Shown piece after piece: positions 1-7,103 of a stretch of DNA of 23,412 nucleotides. A program made the position numbers and the translations under genes. Origin of the DNA: Gammaproteobacteria bacterium (lineage in GTDB: Bacteria > Pseudomonadota > Gammaproteobacteria > Competibacterales > Competibacteraceae); contig JAIFNF010000153.1 of NCBI GenBank assembly GCA_020047885.1, forward strand, positions 1 through 23,412, read 5' to 3'. The notes beneath the pieces are model-generated. The model saw nothing but the letters and a program-made list of their open reading frames with translations. It searched no databases and was not told where the DNA came from. How positions within the stretch are numbered: position 1 is the stretch's first letter; each line of letters starts with the position of its first letter.

Positions 1-2318
1 GCTGGCAGGACATCTGCGTGAATTTTCACCGTGCCCATCCGCAAACCTGCCGGAACTGTGTCGAAAGCGACACGCTGCTGTCGCGGGGCGTGGCTCCGGG
101 AACCTTCAAGGTCTATCGCTGCAAAAATCAGATGTACGATATTGCGACCCCGATCATCGTCGGCGGGCAGCATCTGGGCAATGTGTTTCTGGGGCAATTC
201 TTCTTTGACGACGAACCGCCGAACCGCGAGCAGTTTCGCGCTCAGGCCCGGCGCTATGGCTTTGACGAAGCGGACTATCTGGCGGCACTGGATCGTGCGC
301 CGCGCTGGAGCCGGGAAAAAGTCAATACGGCCATGACGTTTTACACCCAGTTCGCTCACCTGTTTTCAACGGTGAGCTACAGCAACCTGCAACTGGCGCG
401 GGGGGTGGCGGAGCGGGAGAACCTGATCAACGCGCTGCAAGACAGTGAAGCCCGATTCCGCCGGGCGGTCGAGGAAGCGCCCGTTCCGATCATGCTTCAT
501 GACGAGGACGACCAGATCCTGCAACTCAGTCAAGGCTGGACTCGCTACTCCGGTTACACCCTTGCGGATCTGCCGACGCTGGGCGACTGGACTGAGCGCG
601 CCTACGGCGCACGGACTGGTTCCGCGAAGGACTATATCGACCGGCTGTTTTTGATCGATGCCACCACGCACAATGGCGAGTGGATCGTCACCGCCAAAGA
701 CGGCTCACAGCGGATTTGGGAATTCCAGACCACCCCACTGGGCCGAATTCATCAGGACAAACGTGTGCTATTAAGCCTGGCGGTGGATATCACCGAGCGC
801 AAGCAGGCGGAATGCCGACTCTTCGAGAGTAAAAATGAACTGCAAAAGATTTACGATTCAATGCCGATCATGATTTGTCAGTTGAACGTCGATCGAAAAG
901 TGATCGAAGCGAATGCGTATTTCCGATTATTCACCGGTTGGCCGGATCAGCCGATTTCATTGTCGGAAAAAGCCTGCGGTGTATTGGGTTGCATCAATTC
1001 GCTGGACGATCCGAGAGGTTGTGGCTTTGGCCTGAATTGTAAAAATTGCGCTCTTCGTCTGGCCATTCAAAATACAATAGAAACGGGCCGCAGCCATACG
1101 GATATCGAGTACCAGACCACGTTACTGATCAATGGTGTCAGAAAAGCCGTCCTGATGCTCTGTTCAACCGCTTTAATTCAGAAAAATGATCAGAAGGTGG
1201 TCTTGTTGAGCATGATTGACATTACCGAGCGCAAGCAGACCGAGGAAGCGCTCCATCGTAGCCTGGCTGAGGCGCAACGCCACCACACCCAGATGGTCAC
1301 CCTCAACCGGATGAACGACCTGCTGCTCTCGTGTGAAACCCAGGTCGAAGCTTACGAGGTCATTGCCAACAGTGCGGGTGCCTTATTCGTCGGATGCAGC
1401 GGAGGGCTGGCGATCCGCGAGGCCACCGCCCCGAACCTGCGGGTAGTGGCGACTTGGGGTCATGAACGGACGCTCCCCGCGACCTTCCTGTCCGATGCGT
1501 GTTGGGCCTTGCGGCGCGGGGAGCCGTATGAAGTCGCCGACCCGCCCCACAGTGTTCATTGTCAGCACTTTGCTACACCACCGGCGTATGCCTACCTGTG
1601 TGTGCCACTGACCGTGCGGGGTGAAACCTTCGGCCTGTTGCAGGTCAGCGCCGCTACCGCGCTCGTCGGCGAATCGTTCCAGGAATGGCGTACTTTGGTC
1701 CTCAAAGTCTGTGGGTCGATCAAACTGGCGCTGTCCAACCTCAAATTACAGGAAGCGTTACGCGAACAGGCCATTCACGACGCGCTCACCGGACTATTCA
1801 ATCGCCGTTATCTGGATGAAACCCTGCCCCGGGAACTCCGCCGCTGCCAACGCACCGGCGAATCCTTGGCCGTCGCCATGCTGGATCTGGATCATTTCAA
1901 GGGATTCAACGACACGTTTGGTCACGGAGCGGGCGATGCCATCTTGCGAGCAGTCGGCGAATTACTGCAGCGCTCCTCGCGCGTCGGCGATCTGGCCTTC
2001 CGCTACGGCGGTGAGGAACTGACGCTCATCTTGCTCGGCATCACGGCGAACCATGCGCAGATCCGGCTGGATGGCCTGCGGCAAGCCGTCACGCAACTGC
2101 GCCTGCTCCACCACGGTAATGACTTGCCGGCGATCACCGTGTCTATCGGCGTCGCCGTCGCTGGACAATGGGAAATGGACGCGCCAGCCCTGTTGGGGCG
2201 CGCCGATGCCGCGCTGTATCAAGCCAAAATTCAGGGCCGTAATCAGGTGGTCATGGCTCCCACGCCACCTGAGAGATCAACATCGGCACGTCGGCTCAGC
2301 ACTAAGGCGATTTCCTGA
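1..2318 (+). CDS. PocR-PAS-PAS-GAF-GGDEF sensor diguanylate cyclase (5' partial)
   Basis: The reading frame is open to the left edge; codons before the GTG at 18 (W-Q-D-I-C) continue a PocR-type sensory domain, so the true start lies upstream. Residues are numbered from that GTG. Order: PocR-like domain (about 1-125, with a C-R-N-C-V-E-S-D stretch), short helical linker, PAS (about 145-260, ending D-I-T-E-R-K-Q), second PAS (about 270-400) with five closely spaced cysteines (320, 325, 335, 341, 344), GAF (about 425-570), then GGDEF (about 580-740). The active-site signature reads GGEEL (664-668) rather than GGDEF or GGEEF. The R-V-G-D inhibitory I-site lies at its usual five-residue distance upstream. 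No membrane segment is visible, so a soluble sensor making c-di-GMP from GTP is inferred. The second PAS domain is clearly AT-richer than the rest. The gene converges on the CoA-transferase gene across a hairpin. Confidence 0.9.
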   Translation, partial: WQDICVNFHRAHPQTCRNCVESDTLLSRGVAPGTFKVYRCKNQMYDIATPIIVGGQHLGNVFLGQFFFDDEPPNREQFRAQARRYGFDEADYLAALDRAPRWSREKVNTAMTFYTQFAHLFSTVSYSNLQLARGVAERENLINALQDSEARFRRAVEEAPVPIMLHDEDDQILQLSQGWTRYSGYTLADLPTLGDWTERAYGARTGSAKDYIDRLFLIDATTHNGEWIVTAKDGSQRIWEFQTTPLGRIHQDKRVLLSLAVDITERKQAECRLFESKNELQKIYDSMPIMICQLNVDRKVIEANAYFRLFTGWPDQPISLSEKACGVLGCINSLDDPRGCGFGLNCKNCALRLAIQNTIETGRSHTDIEYQTTLLINGVRKAVLMLCSTALIQKNDQKVVLLSMIDITERKQTEEALHRSLAEAQRHHTQMVTLNRMNDLLLSCETQVEAYEVIANSAGALFVGCSGGLAIREATAPNLRVVATWGHERTLPATFLSDACWALRRGEPYEVADPPHSVHCQHFATPPAYAYLCVPLTVRGETFGLLQVSAATALVGESFQEWRTLVLKVCGSIKLALSNLKLQEALREQAIHDALTGLFNRRYLDETLPRELRRCQRTGESLAVAMLDLDHFKGFNDTFGHGAGDAILRAVGELLQRSSRVGDLAFRYGGEELTLILLGITANHAQIRLDGLRQAVTQLRLLHHGNDLPAITVSIGVAVAGQWEMDAPALLGRADAALYQAKIQGRNQVVMAPTPPERSTSARRLSTKAIS

Positions 2319-2365
2319 AAAGAGGATACCCGCCTTGATCCCCACTCCAGCCAAACCCGAGCATT

Positions 2366-2442
2366 TTAGCCACGGAATAACACAGAATGACACAGAAAAA
2401 GAAAAGAATTTTCCGTGTTTTTCCGTGTTTTTCCGTGGCTAA
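2366..2442. repeat. Long imperfect inverted repeat between convergent genes
   Basis: Two arms of 32 bases (2366-2397 and 2411-2442) pair with about 27 matches. The outer 12 bases (TTAGCCACGGAA and its complement) are perfect, and the loop is A-rich. The right arm is built from three near-identical steps (TTTTCCGTGT, TTTTCCGTGT, TTTTCCGTGG). It lies between the stops of two convergent genes, where it could end transcription from both sides. No standard GC-rich stem followed by a T-run is present, so terminator function is inference. The form suggests a dispersed repeat family. Confidence 0.75.
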
Positions 2443-2489
2443 GTTCTGGAATGAGGATCGAACCCGGTATTCTCTTTATGAGAAATCAC

Positions 2490-3782
2490 CTAAATAATCT
2501 TCCGTTGCCGCAACCGCTTGATGTCTTCGGCGGCGATCCCCAGCAATTCCCGCATGACCTCATACGTCGCATTGCCCAGCGGCGGCCCCAGGTTGGTAAT
2601 GCGGCCTGGCGTCGCTGACAGGGTCGGCACCACGTTCGGCACCACCACTTCACCCAAACCCTCTTCTTCAATCCGCGCCAGATTGCCCCGCGCCTGAAAA
2701 TGCTCGTCCGCGAAAATGTCGGCGATGCTGTTCAATTTGCCGACCGGCACCTCGCAATCCAGACAACGCTGCATCACGTCATCGCGATCCAACGCCCCGA
2801 CCCACTCAATGACCAGCCGGTTCACCTCATCACGCGCTGCCAGCCGCTGGCGCTGCGGGCCATAGAGCGCCGATGAGGCCAGTTCCGGTTGTTTCATCGC
2901 TTCCGCCAGCCGCTCGAACATTTTGTCCGTGGTGCAGGCAATGGCGATCCACTTGTCGTCTTTCGTCCGAAAGTGGCCATGCGGAACGGCGACAAAGCTG
3001 CCCGCGCCTTGCCGCTCGCGCACTTTGCCGAACAGGCCGTAGGAAGCGGCGATCTCGTCCAGTTGCCGGAATACGGCTTCATAAATGCCGATATCCACGA
3101 TCTGCCCGCGCCCGGTCTTTTCTCGATGGCGCAGCGCCAGCAGAATGCCAATCGCCCCGTAAACGCTGGAGATGTAGTCGCTCAATGGCGCAGTGCCCGG
3201 CACGACCGGCGTTTCCCCAGGAAAACCGGCCAGATAGGACAGTCCACCGAAGGCATGGGCGATATGCGCGAAGCCGGAGCGGCGGCGATAAGGGCCGGTC
3301 TGTCCGTAACCGGAAACCCGTAGATAAACCAGGCCGGGATTGGCAGCGCTCAACTCCTTCCAACTCAGTCCCCATTCTTCCATGGTGCCCGGCCGGAAGT
3401 TCTCAATCAGCACATCCGATTTCTCGATCAGCCGCAGAAACAGTTGCACCCCTTCCTTCTGACGCAGATCAATAGTGACTGATTTGCGGTTACGCGCCTC
3501 GGTCAACCAGGCCAAGGTCGCGTCATGGCGTTTGGTCGGTGTCCCGAAGCGACGCATGGGATCGCCAGCGACCGGATGCTCGACCTTGAACACTTCAGCG
3601 CCGAATTCGCCAAAAATCGACGCAGCGTAGGGACCGGCCAAGAAGGTGCCCAGATCGATGACCCGGATGCCGCTCATCGGCAATTTGGAAGATTCCGCTT
3701 CCGCATCATGCGCCGCCTCCCGCAACGGCTCGGCAGATGGCGTACTATTCTCTGAATGATTTTGATCGTTCTCGTCCGACAT
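2490..3782 (-). CDS. CaiB/BaiF family III CoA-transferase
   Basis: The 430-residue protein has the hallmarks of family III CoA-transferases (formyl-CoA transferase, CaiB): an opening G-I-R-V-I-D-L-G-T-F-L-A-G-P-Y near residues 38-52, then F-G-A-E-V-F-K-V-E-H-P, D-V-L-I-E-N-F-R-P-G-T near 123-133, and V-S-G-Y-G-Q-T-G-P-Y near 156-165. Asp202 in P-L-S-D-Y aligns with the catalytic aspartate that forms an acyl-aspartyl intermediate. These enzymes move CoA between a CoA thioester and a carboxylic acid in the cytoplasm. The substrate cannot be read from sequence and no adjacent catabolic gene helps. The start is supported by AGGAG eight bases upstream of the ATG, giving a charged, poorly conserved 35-residue leader before the domain; Met36 is a weaker alternative. 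The gene stands alone, divergent from the ammonium transporter gene. Confidence 0.9.
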   Translation of the reverse strand: MSDENDQNHSENSTPSAEPLREAAHDAEAESSKLPMSGIRVIDLGTFLAGPYAASIFGEFGAEVFKVEHPVAGDPMRRFGTPTKRHDATLAWLTEARNRKSVTIDLRQKEGVQLFLRLIEKSDVLIENFRPGTMEEWGLSWKELSAANPGLVYLRVSGYGQTGPYRRRSGFAHIAHAFGGLSYLAGFPGETPVVPGTAPLSDYISSVYGAIGILLALRHREKTGRGQIVDIGIYEAVFRQLDEIAASYGLFGKVRERQGAGSFVAVPHGHFRTKDDKWIAIACTTDKMFERLAEAMKQPELASSALYGPQRQRLAARDEVNRLVIEWVGALDRDDVMQRCLDCEVPVGKLNSIADIFADEHFQARGNLARIEEEGLGEVVVPNVVPTLSATPGRITNLGPPLGNATYEVMRELLGIAAEDIKRLRQRKII

Positions 3783-3990
3783 GTCGGATTCTCCTAGTGG
3801 TTCGCTACCTAAAGATAGTTGCCTTCATCACGGAATTCCATGCATGATCCTGTCGGCGCTGACTCTGCGTAATTCCTGGGCGCTGTGTGAAGCCAGATTA
3901 TCAAGTCGATCCAACCCGTTGATCCTGCTGAGAGATAGTCGCCTTGCTTGTCTACCCCGCCGTTCCGATCACGGTAAAATTTACAGGATC

Positions 3991-4034
3991 AAATTTTTTC
4001 TGAATAATCAATGATGAGTTTTTCGACAACCTCT
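3991..4034 (+). repeat. 44-bp dispersed repeat, copy A
   Basis: This stretch matches the reverse complement of 11062-11105 at 40 of 44 positions. In the second location it forms one end of a MITE-like element. Here the homology stops at 3991 and no partner end or hairpin is obvious to its left, so this copy may be a remnant end of a mobile element or the end of a divergent relative. Confidence 0.75.
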
Positions 4035-4055
4035 TAAAGTGCTTTCGCTCACGCC

Positions 4056-4071
4056 AGTCACGGCATTTGCA
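4056..4071 (+). promoter_or_regulatory. Possible sigma-54 (-24/-12) promoter for amt
   Basis: The bases AGTCACG, four spacer bases, then TTGCA fit the sigma-54 consensus TGGCACG-N4-TTGCA at 10 of 12 defined positions with the correct spacing. The weak point is the -24 doublet, which reads GT where GG is normally strongly conserved. Transcription would start about 195 bases before amt. Ammonium transporter genes are often under NtrC and sigma-54 control, which makes the match plausible. No NtrC site was recognised. Confidence 0.35.
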
Positions 4072-4276
4072 CTAAAATAACGCAATAGCCACTCGTTTGC
4101 ACCTTCATAGCGCTTATCATCGACCTCGATCTCCAGGAAACATGTAGCGACGTTTCCGCCGAGCTACCCCGATCCATGATATTAGGCATTGAGCCTCCTC
4201 CCGATCCTCCCAGTGAATATTCTGGCTCGAACCTTGCTGATGACAGCGGTCACTGTACATTGAGGAGAGAGAGCTT

Positions 4277-5596
4277 ATGGCGTCCTGGCCCTTCCGCTGC
4301 TGGCCATTATTGCCCCTGCTGGCGCTGGCATTGATCAGTCCCGCCGTGCTGGCTGGCGAAGAACCGATACCCGCGGCGATCAATACGGTTTGGGTGGCGA
4401 CCAGCGCCGTGCTGGTGTTTTTCATGCAAGCGGGCTTTGCCCTGCTGGAAGGTGGTATGGCGCGCAGCAAGAACGCGGTCAACGTCCTCATGAAAAATTA
4501 CTTGGACGCCTGCGTCGGCAGTCTCATTTTCTGGCTGATTGGATTTGGGCTGATGTTCGGCCATAACGCTACCGGCTGGTTTGGCACTAGCCATTTCGTG
4601 ATGAACAGCGGGACGTCCTGGGACTGGACTTTTCTGTTCTTCCAGATGATGTTCGCGGCGACCTCGACCACCATTGCCTCCGGGGCCATGGCTGAACGCA
4701 TTCATTTCCGCGCCTATCTGATCGGTGCCTGTGTGATCTCCGGGCTGATTTACCCGATCTTCGGGAGTTGGGCCTGGGGCGGCTATGGCGGCGGCGAAGG
4801 CTGGCTCAAGGCACTGGGCTTTATTGATTTCGCGGGTTCGGCGGTGGTGCATTCCATTGGCGGCTGGTGTGCACTGGCCGGCATCATCGTCTTGGGAGCA
4901 CGCTTGGGCCGGTTTGGTCCACGTGGCGAATCGCGCTCCATGCCGGGCCATAATCTGAGCCTGGTGGCGCTGGGCGGTTTCATCCTCTGGTTCGGCTGGT
5001 TTGGCTTCAACGGGGGTTCTACGCTGGCTGCCGATGTGAGCATCGGCAAAATTCTGATCAATACCCATCTTGGTGCCTGCGCGGGCGCAGTGGGATCCGC
5101 GTTATTCAGCGTCGCGGTGAACCGGCCGGTGCTGTTAACGGGTACCGTGAACGCCAGTATTGGTGGACTGGTGTCGGTCACGGCTGGTTGCGCCACCATG
5201 GACCCTGGCTATGCCATTCTCACGGGAATCGTTGCTGGCGTCATCGCGACGGTTGGACCGACGCTGCTGGCTAAAATGAACTGGGACGATGTCGTAGACG
5301 CGGTTTCCGTCCATGCGTTCTGTGGCTCCTGGGGAACCCTGGCCGCCGGCTTGTTCTATAGCGGGGACCTGTTCAACCCCAATCGAATCGCTGTACAGGT
5401 CATCGGTATTCTCACCGCTCTGGTCTGGGGATTAGGTGCCGCCTGGCTGACCTATCTGCTGATCGCCAGCACCATTGGTATCCGCTCTAGCACCCTGCAC
5501 GAACAACGGGGTCTGGACTTCACCGAACACGCGGAAATTGGCTATCCTGAATTCCAGCAACCGCAAACGTTCAATCCGGAAGGATTACACCGTTAG
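4277..5596 (+). CDS. amtB: Ammonium transporter, Amt family
   Basis: The 439-residue protein is an inner-membrane ammonium channel. A cleavable signal peptide is likely (hydrophobic residues 10-26, ending A-V-L-A-G), as in E. coli AmtB, followed by about 11 membrane segments. Pore residues can be matched to E. coli: the stacked phenylalanines in F-F-Q-M-M-F (F122, F126) and W-F-G-F-N (F244), the structural aspartate D184 in D-F-A-G, and the twin histidines H192 (V-V-H-S-I-G-G) and H346 (V-H-A-F-C-G-S-W-G). The cytoplasmic tail carries the family G-L-D-F-T-E-H-A-E-I-G-Y motif that binds PII proteins. GGAG lies nine bases before the ATG. No glnK/PII gene lies beside it, although that is the usual partner; instead a gene of unknown function follows after 14 bases and may be cotranscribed. 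A possible sigma-54 promoter lies upstream. Confidence 0.95.
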   Translation: MASWPFRCWPLLPLLALALISPAVLAGEEPIPAAINTVWVATSAVLVFFMQAGFALLEGGMARSKNAVNVLMKNYLDACVGSLIFWLIGFGLMFGHNATGWFGTSHFVMNSGTSWDWTFLFFQMMFAATSTTIASGAMAERIHFRAYLIGACVISGLIYPIFGSWAWGGYGGGEGWLKALGFIDFAGSAVVHSIGGWCALAGIIVLGARLGRFGPRGESRSMPGHNLSLVALGGFILWFGWFGFNGGSTLAADVSIGKILINTHLGACAGAVGSALFSVAVNRPVLLTGTVNASIGGLVSVTAGCATMDPGYAILTGIVAGVIATVGPTLLAKMNWDDVVDAVSVHAFCGSWGTLAAGLFYSGDLFNPNRIAVQVIGILTALVWGLGAAWLTYLLIASTIGIRSSTLHEQRGLDFTEHAEIGYPEFQQPQTFNPEGLHR

Positions 5597-5610
5597 GTCC
5601 CCTGATTATT

Positions 5611-6246
5611 ATGGAATTTGAGCAGAAGAAAAGAGCCATTGAAGAGGGTCTGAAGCCCTTTATCAGCGGCGACTCTTTGGCTTACGCCCTGCAAATATGG
5701 GAAGCCCGGTATGCGCAGGAACCCACGTTCGCGCTGCAAGGCTTTACCAGCGAGCTGTGCGACAGCCTCACTCTGACCCTGCCACGGGCACGGATCCTGA
5801 TGCTGCAAAGCCTGATCCGCGCCCTGAACAACCTGCCGGTTTCTGCCGCCGACTCCGACTCCAGGGCATCTACTCCTTCCCATCCCGTTCCTCAGCCTGC
5901 TCCGAATAATGACGCGGTAAAAGTTTGCGTCCTGCTGCTGGATACGCTGATCCGCAGTCTGCCCAGAACTGACGGTGAAGCCCTGCGCCAGTACCTGTTG
6001 ACCCACCTGACCCCGCTGCGTCAACCGGAACCGGTTCGGAACGCCCTCCGCGACTGGCTGAACCGGGGGCAAGCGATTACGATTTCCATCGCTGAACCCG
6101 TGCTGACCCAATGGGTCAATCTGGCGTATGTCGCCCTGTGTGAAAGCCTGGGTCCCGTCCGGGCCGATCAGGTGCTGCACAAGGCGATTATGCAGGTCGA
6201 AACGGTCACCGCCGGGGCGGGTTTTCCGGTCCGACAGTTGCTTTGA
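5611..6246 (+). CDS. Unknown protein downstream of amt
   Basis: I do not recognise this 211-residue protein. It has no signal peptide or membrane segment and looks mainly helical. It falls into two parts joined by a Pro/Ser/Asp-rich linker around residues 79-100: an N-terminal part beginning M-E-F-E-Q-K-K-R with an aromatic-rich helix, and a C-terminal part rich in Leu/Arg helices. No catalytic motif stands out. It begins 14 bases after amt, with only a weak ribosome-binding match, which suggests translation coupled to amt. Its end is 11 bases from the convergent rlmJ stop. A long frame exists on the opposite strand (5593-6279), but it runs into rlmJ and has a low-complexity Gln/Arg/Gly composition typical of a shadow. 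A role in the ammonium response is only guilt by association. Confidence 0.75.
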   Translation: MEFEQKKRAIEEGLKPFISGDSLAYALQIWEARYAQEPTFALQGFTSELCDSLTLTLPRARILMLQSLIRALNNLPVSAADSDSRASTPSHPVPQPAPNNDAVKVCVLLLDTLIRSLPRTDGEALRQYLLTHLTPLRQPEPVRNALRDWLNRGQAITISIAEPVLTQWVNLAYVALCESLGPVRADQVLHKAIMQVETVTAGAGFPVRQLL

Positions 6247-6257
6247 AGGGAACTGGA

Positions 6258-7103
6258 TTAATGCGCTGGCGTCAGCCATTCCCGCCGGGTCTGGCCGGAT
6301 TCACCGGTTCGTAACGCCGCCAGCAATTCCGGCAACACCCGATCAAGCTTTTCATCCAGCATCCAGGGCGGGTTGATGATGATCATGCCGCAGCCGTGCA
6401 GACCGGTTGGCCGATCATAGGGATAGAGGCCCAATTCTGCGCACAGAATGGCGGGAATCGCCAGTGCCTGCAGGTTCTGCTGAAAGCGTAGGCTGGGTCC
6501 CCGGTCAAGGATCGGATACCAGATCGCGACTATGCCCGTGGCCCAGCGTCGGTGGATGGTCTGCACTGCCTCGGTCAATCGATCAAATTCATCGCGCAAC
6601 TCAAAAGCCGGATCGATAAAGACCAGTCCGCGTCGTTCGGGAGGCGGTAGCAACGCTTGCAGGCTGGCGTAGCCGTCCGCGTGCTGCACCGTGACCTGCC
6701 GGTCGCCGGCGAATTCGGCTTTCAGCACCGGATAGTCGCTGGGATGCAGTTCGGTCAACGTCAACCGATCTTCAGGCCGCAACCGGTGGCGAATCAGGCG
6801 TGGTGAACCGGGATACCAGCGCAACATTCCATCGGGATTCAAGGCGCGCACTTGCGCCTGATACGCGCTCAATTCCGGCCCCAGATCCTGCCGATCCCAT
6901 AACCGGCCAATGCCGCCCTGATATTCCCGATTTTTCAGCGCCGGCTCAGAATGCAAATCGTAGCGCCCGGCACCGGCATGGGTGTCGAAAACCCGGAACG
7001 GTTTGTCTTTGCGTTGCAGGGCCTCGATGAGTTGAATCAGCAGGACATGTTTGAACACATCAGCGAAATTGCCGGCGTGGAAGGCGTGGCGGTAACTGTT
7101 CAT
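6258..7103 (-). CDS. rlmJ: 23S rRNA (adenine(2030)-N(6))-methyltransferase RlmJ
   Basis: The 281-residue protein matches RlmJ (YhiR) over its full length: N-terminal M-N-S-Y-R-H-A-F-H-A-G-N-F-A-D-V-F-K-H, the SAM-binding T-H-A-G-A-G-R-Y near 41-48, Y-P-G-S-P near 97-101, T-E-L-H-P-S-D-Y-P near 117-125, and the terminal G-M-I-I-I-N-P-P-W. It methylates N6 of adenine 2030 in 23S rRNA using S-adenosylmethionine. The catalytic motif, normally D-P-P-Y, reads D-P-A-F at residues 164-167; the codons GAT CCG GCT TTT are clear. Whether this alters activity is unknown. Its start codon overlaps the tesA stop by four bases (ATGA), so the two are translationally coupled, and it converges on the preceding unknown gene. 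Confidence 0.93.
   Translation of the reverse strand: MNSYRHAFHAGNFADVFKHVLLIQLIEALQRKDKPFRVFDTHAGAGRYDLHSEPALKNREYQGGIGRLWDRQDLGPELSAYQAQVRALNPDGMLRWYPGSPRLIRHRLRPEDRLTLTELHPSDYPVLKAEFAGDRQVTVQHADGYASLQALLPPPERRGLVFIDPAFELRDEFDRLTEAVQTIHRRWATGIVAIWYPILDRGPSLRFQQNLQALAIPAILCAELGLYPYDRPTGLHGCGMIIINPPWMLDEKLDRVLPELLAALRTGESGQTRREWLTPAH

Larger units (their letters stand above)
3783..4276. other. Intergenic region between divergent CoA-transferase and amt genes
   Basis: About 490 bp with no convincing gene; a 77-codon frame at 3781-4014 has no family signature and rare-codon-rich content. It holds the CoA-transferase ribosome binding site, a near-exact 13-base direct repeat (AGATAGTTGCCTT at 3813, AGATAGTCGCCTT at 3933), an 11-base palindrome GTAAAATTTAC at 3974, one copy of the 44-bp dispersed repeat (3991-4034), and a possible sigma-54 promoter at 4056-4071. 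A further small inverted repeat, GGAAAC/GTTTCC, spans 4136-4157 in the presumed amt leader. Confidence 0.6.

Noticed and set aside
3781..4014. 77-codon plus-strand frame upstream of amt
   Set aside because: It starts over the CoA-transferase start codon, has no ribosome binding site, shows no family features and runs into the dispersed repeat.
4307..5068. 253-codon minus-strand frame inside amt
   Set aside because: It lies antisense to a well-supported membrane protein gene and has a polar, low-complexity composition typical of a shadow frame.
5593..6279. 228-codon minus-strand frame opposite the unknown gene after amt
   Set aside because: It overlaps the end of rlmJ and is Gln/Gly/Arg-rich without motifs; the plus-strand frame has better amino-acid composition and operon spacing.
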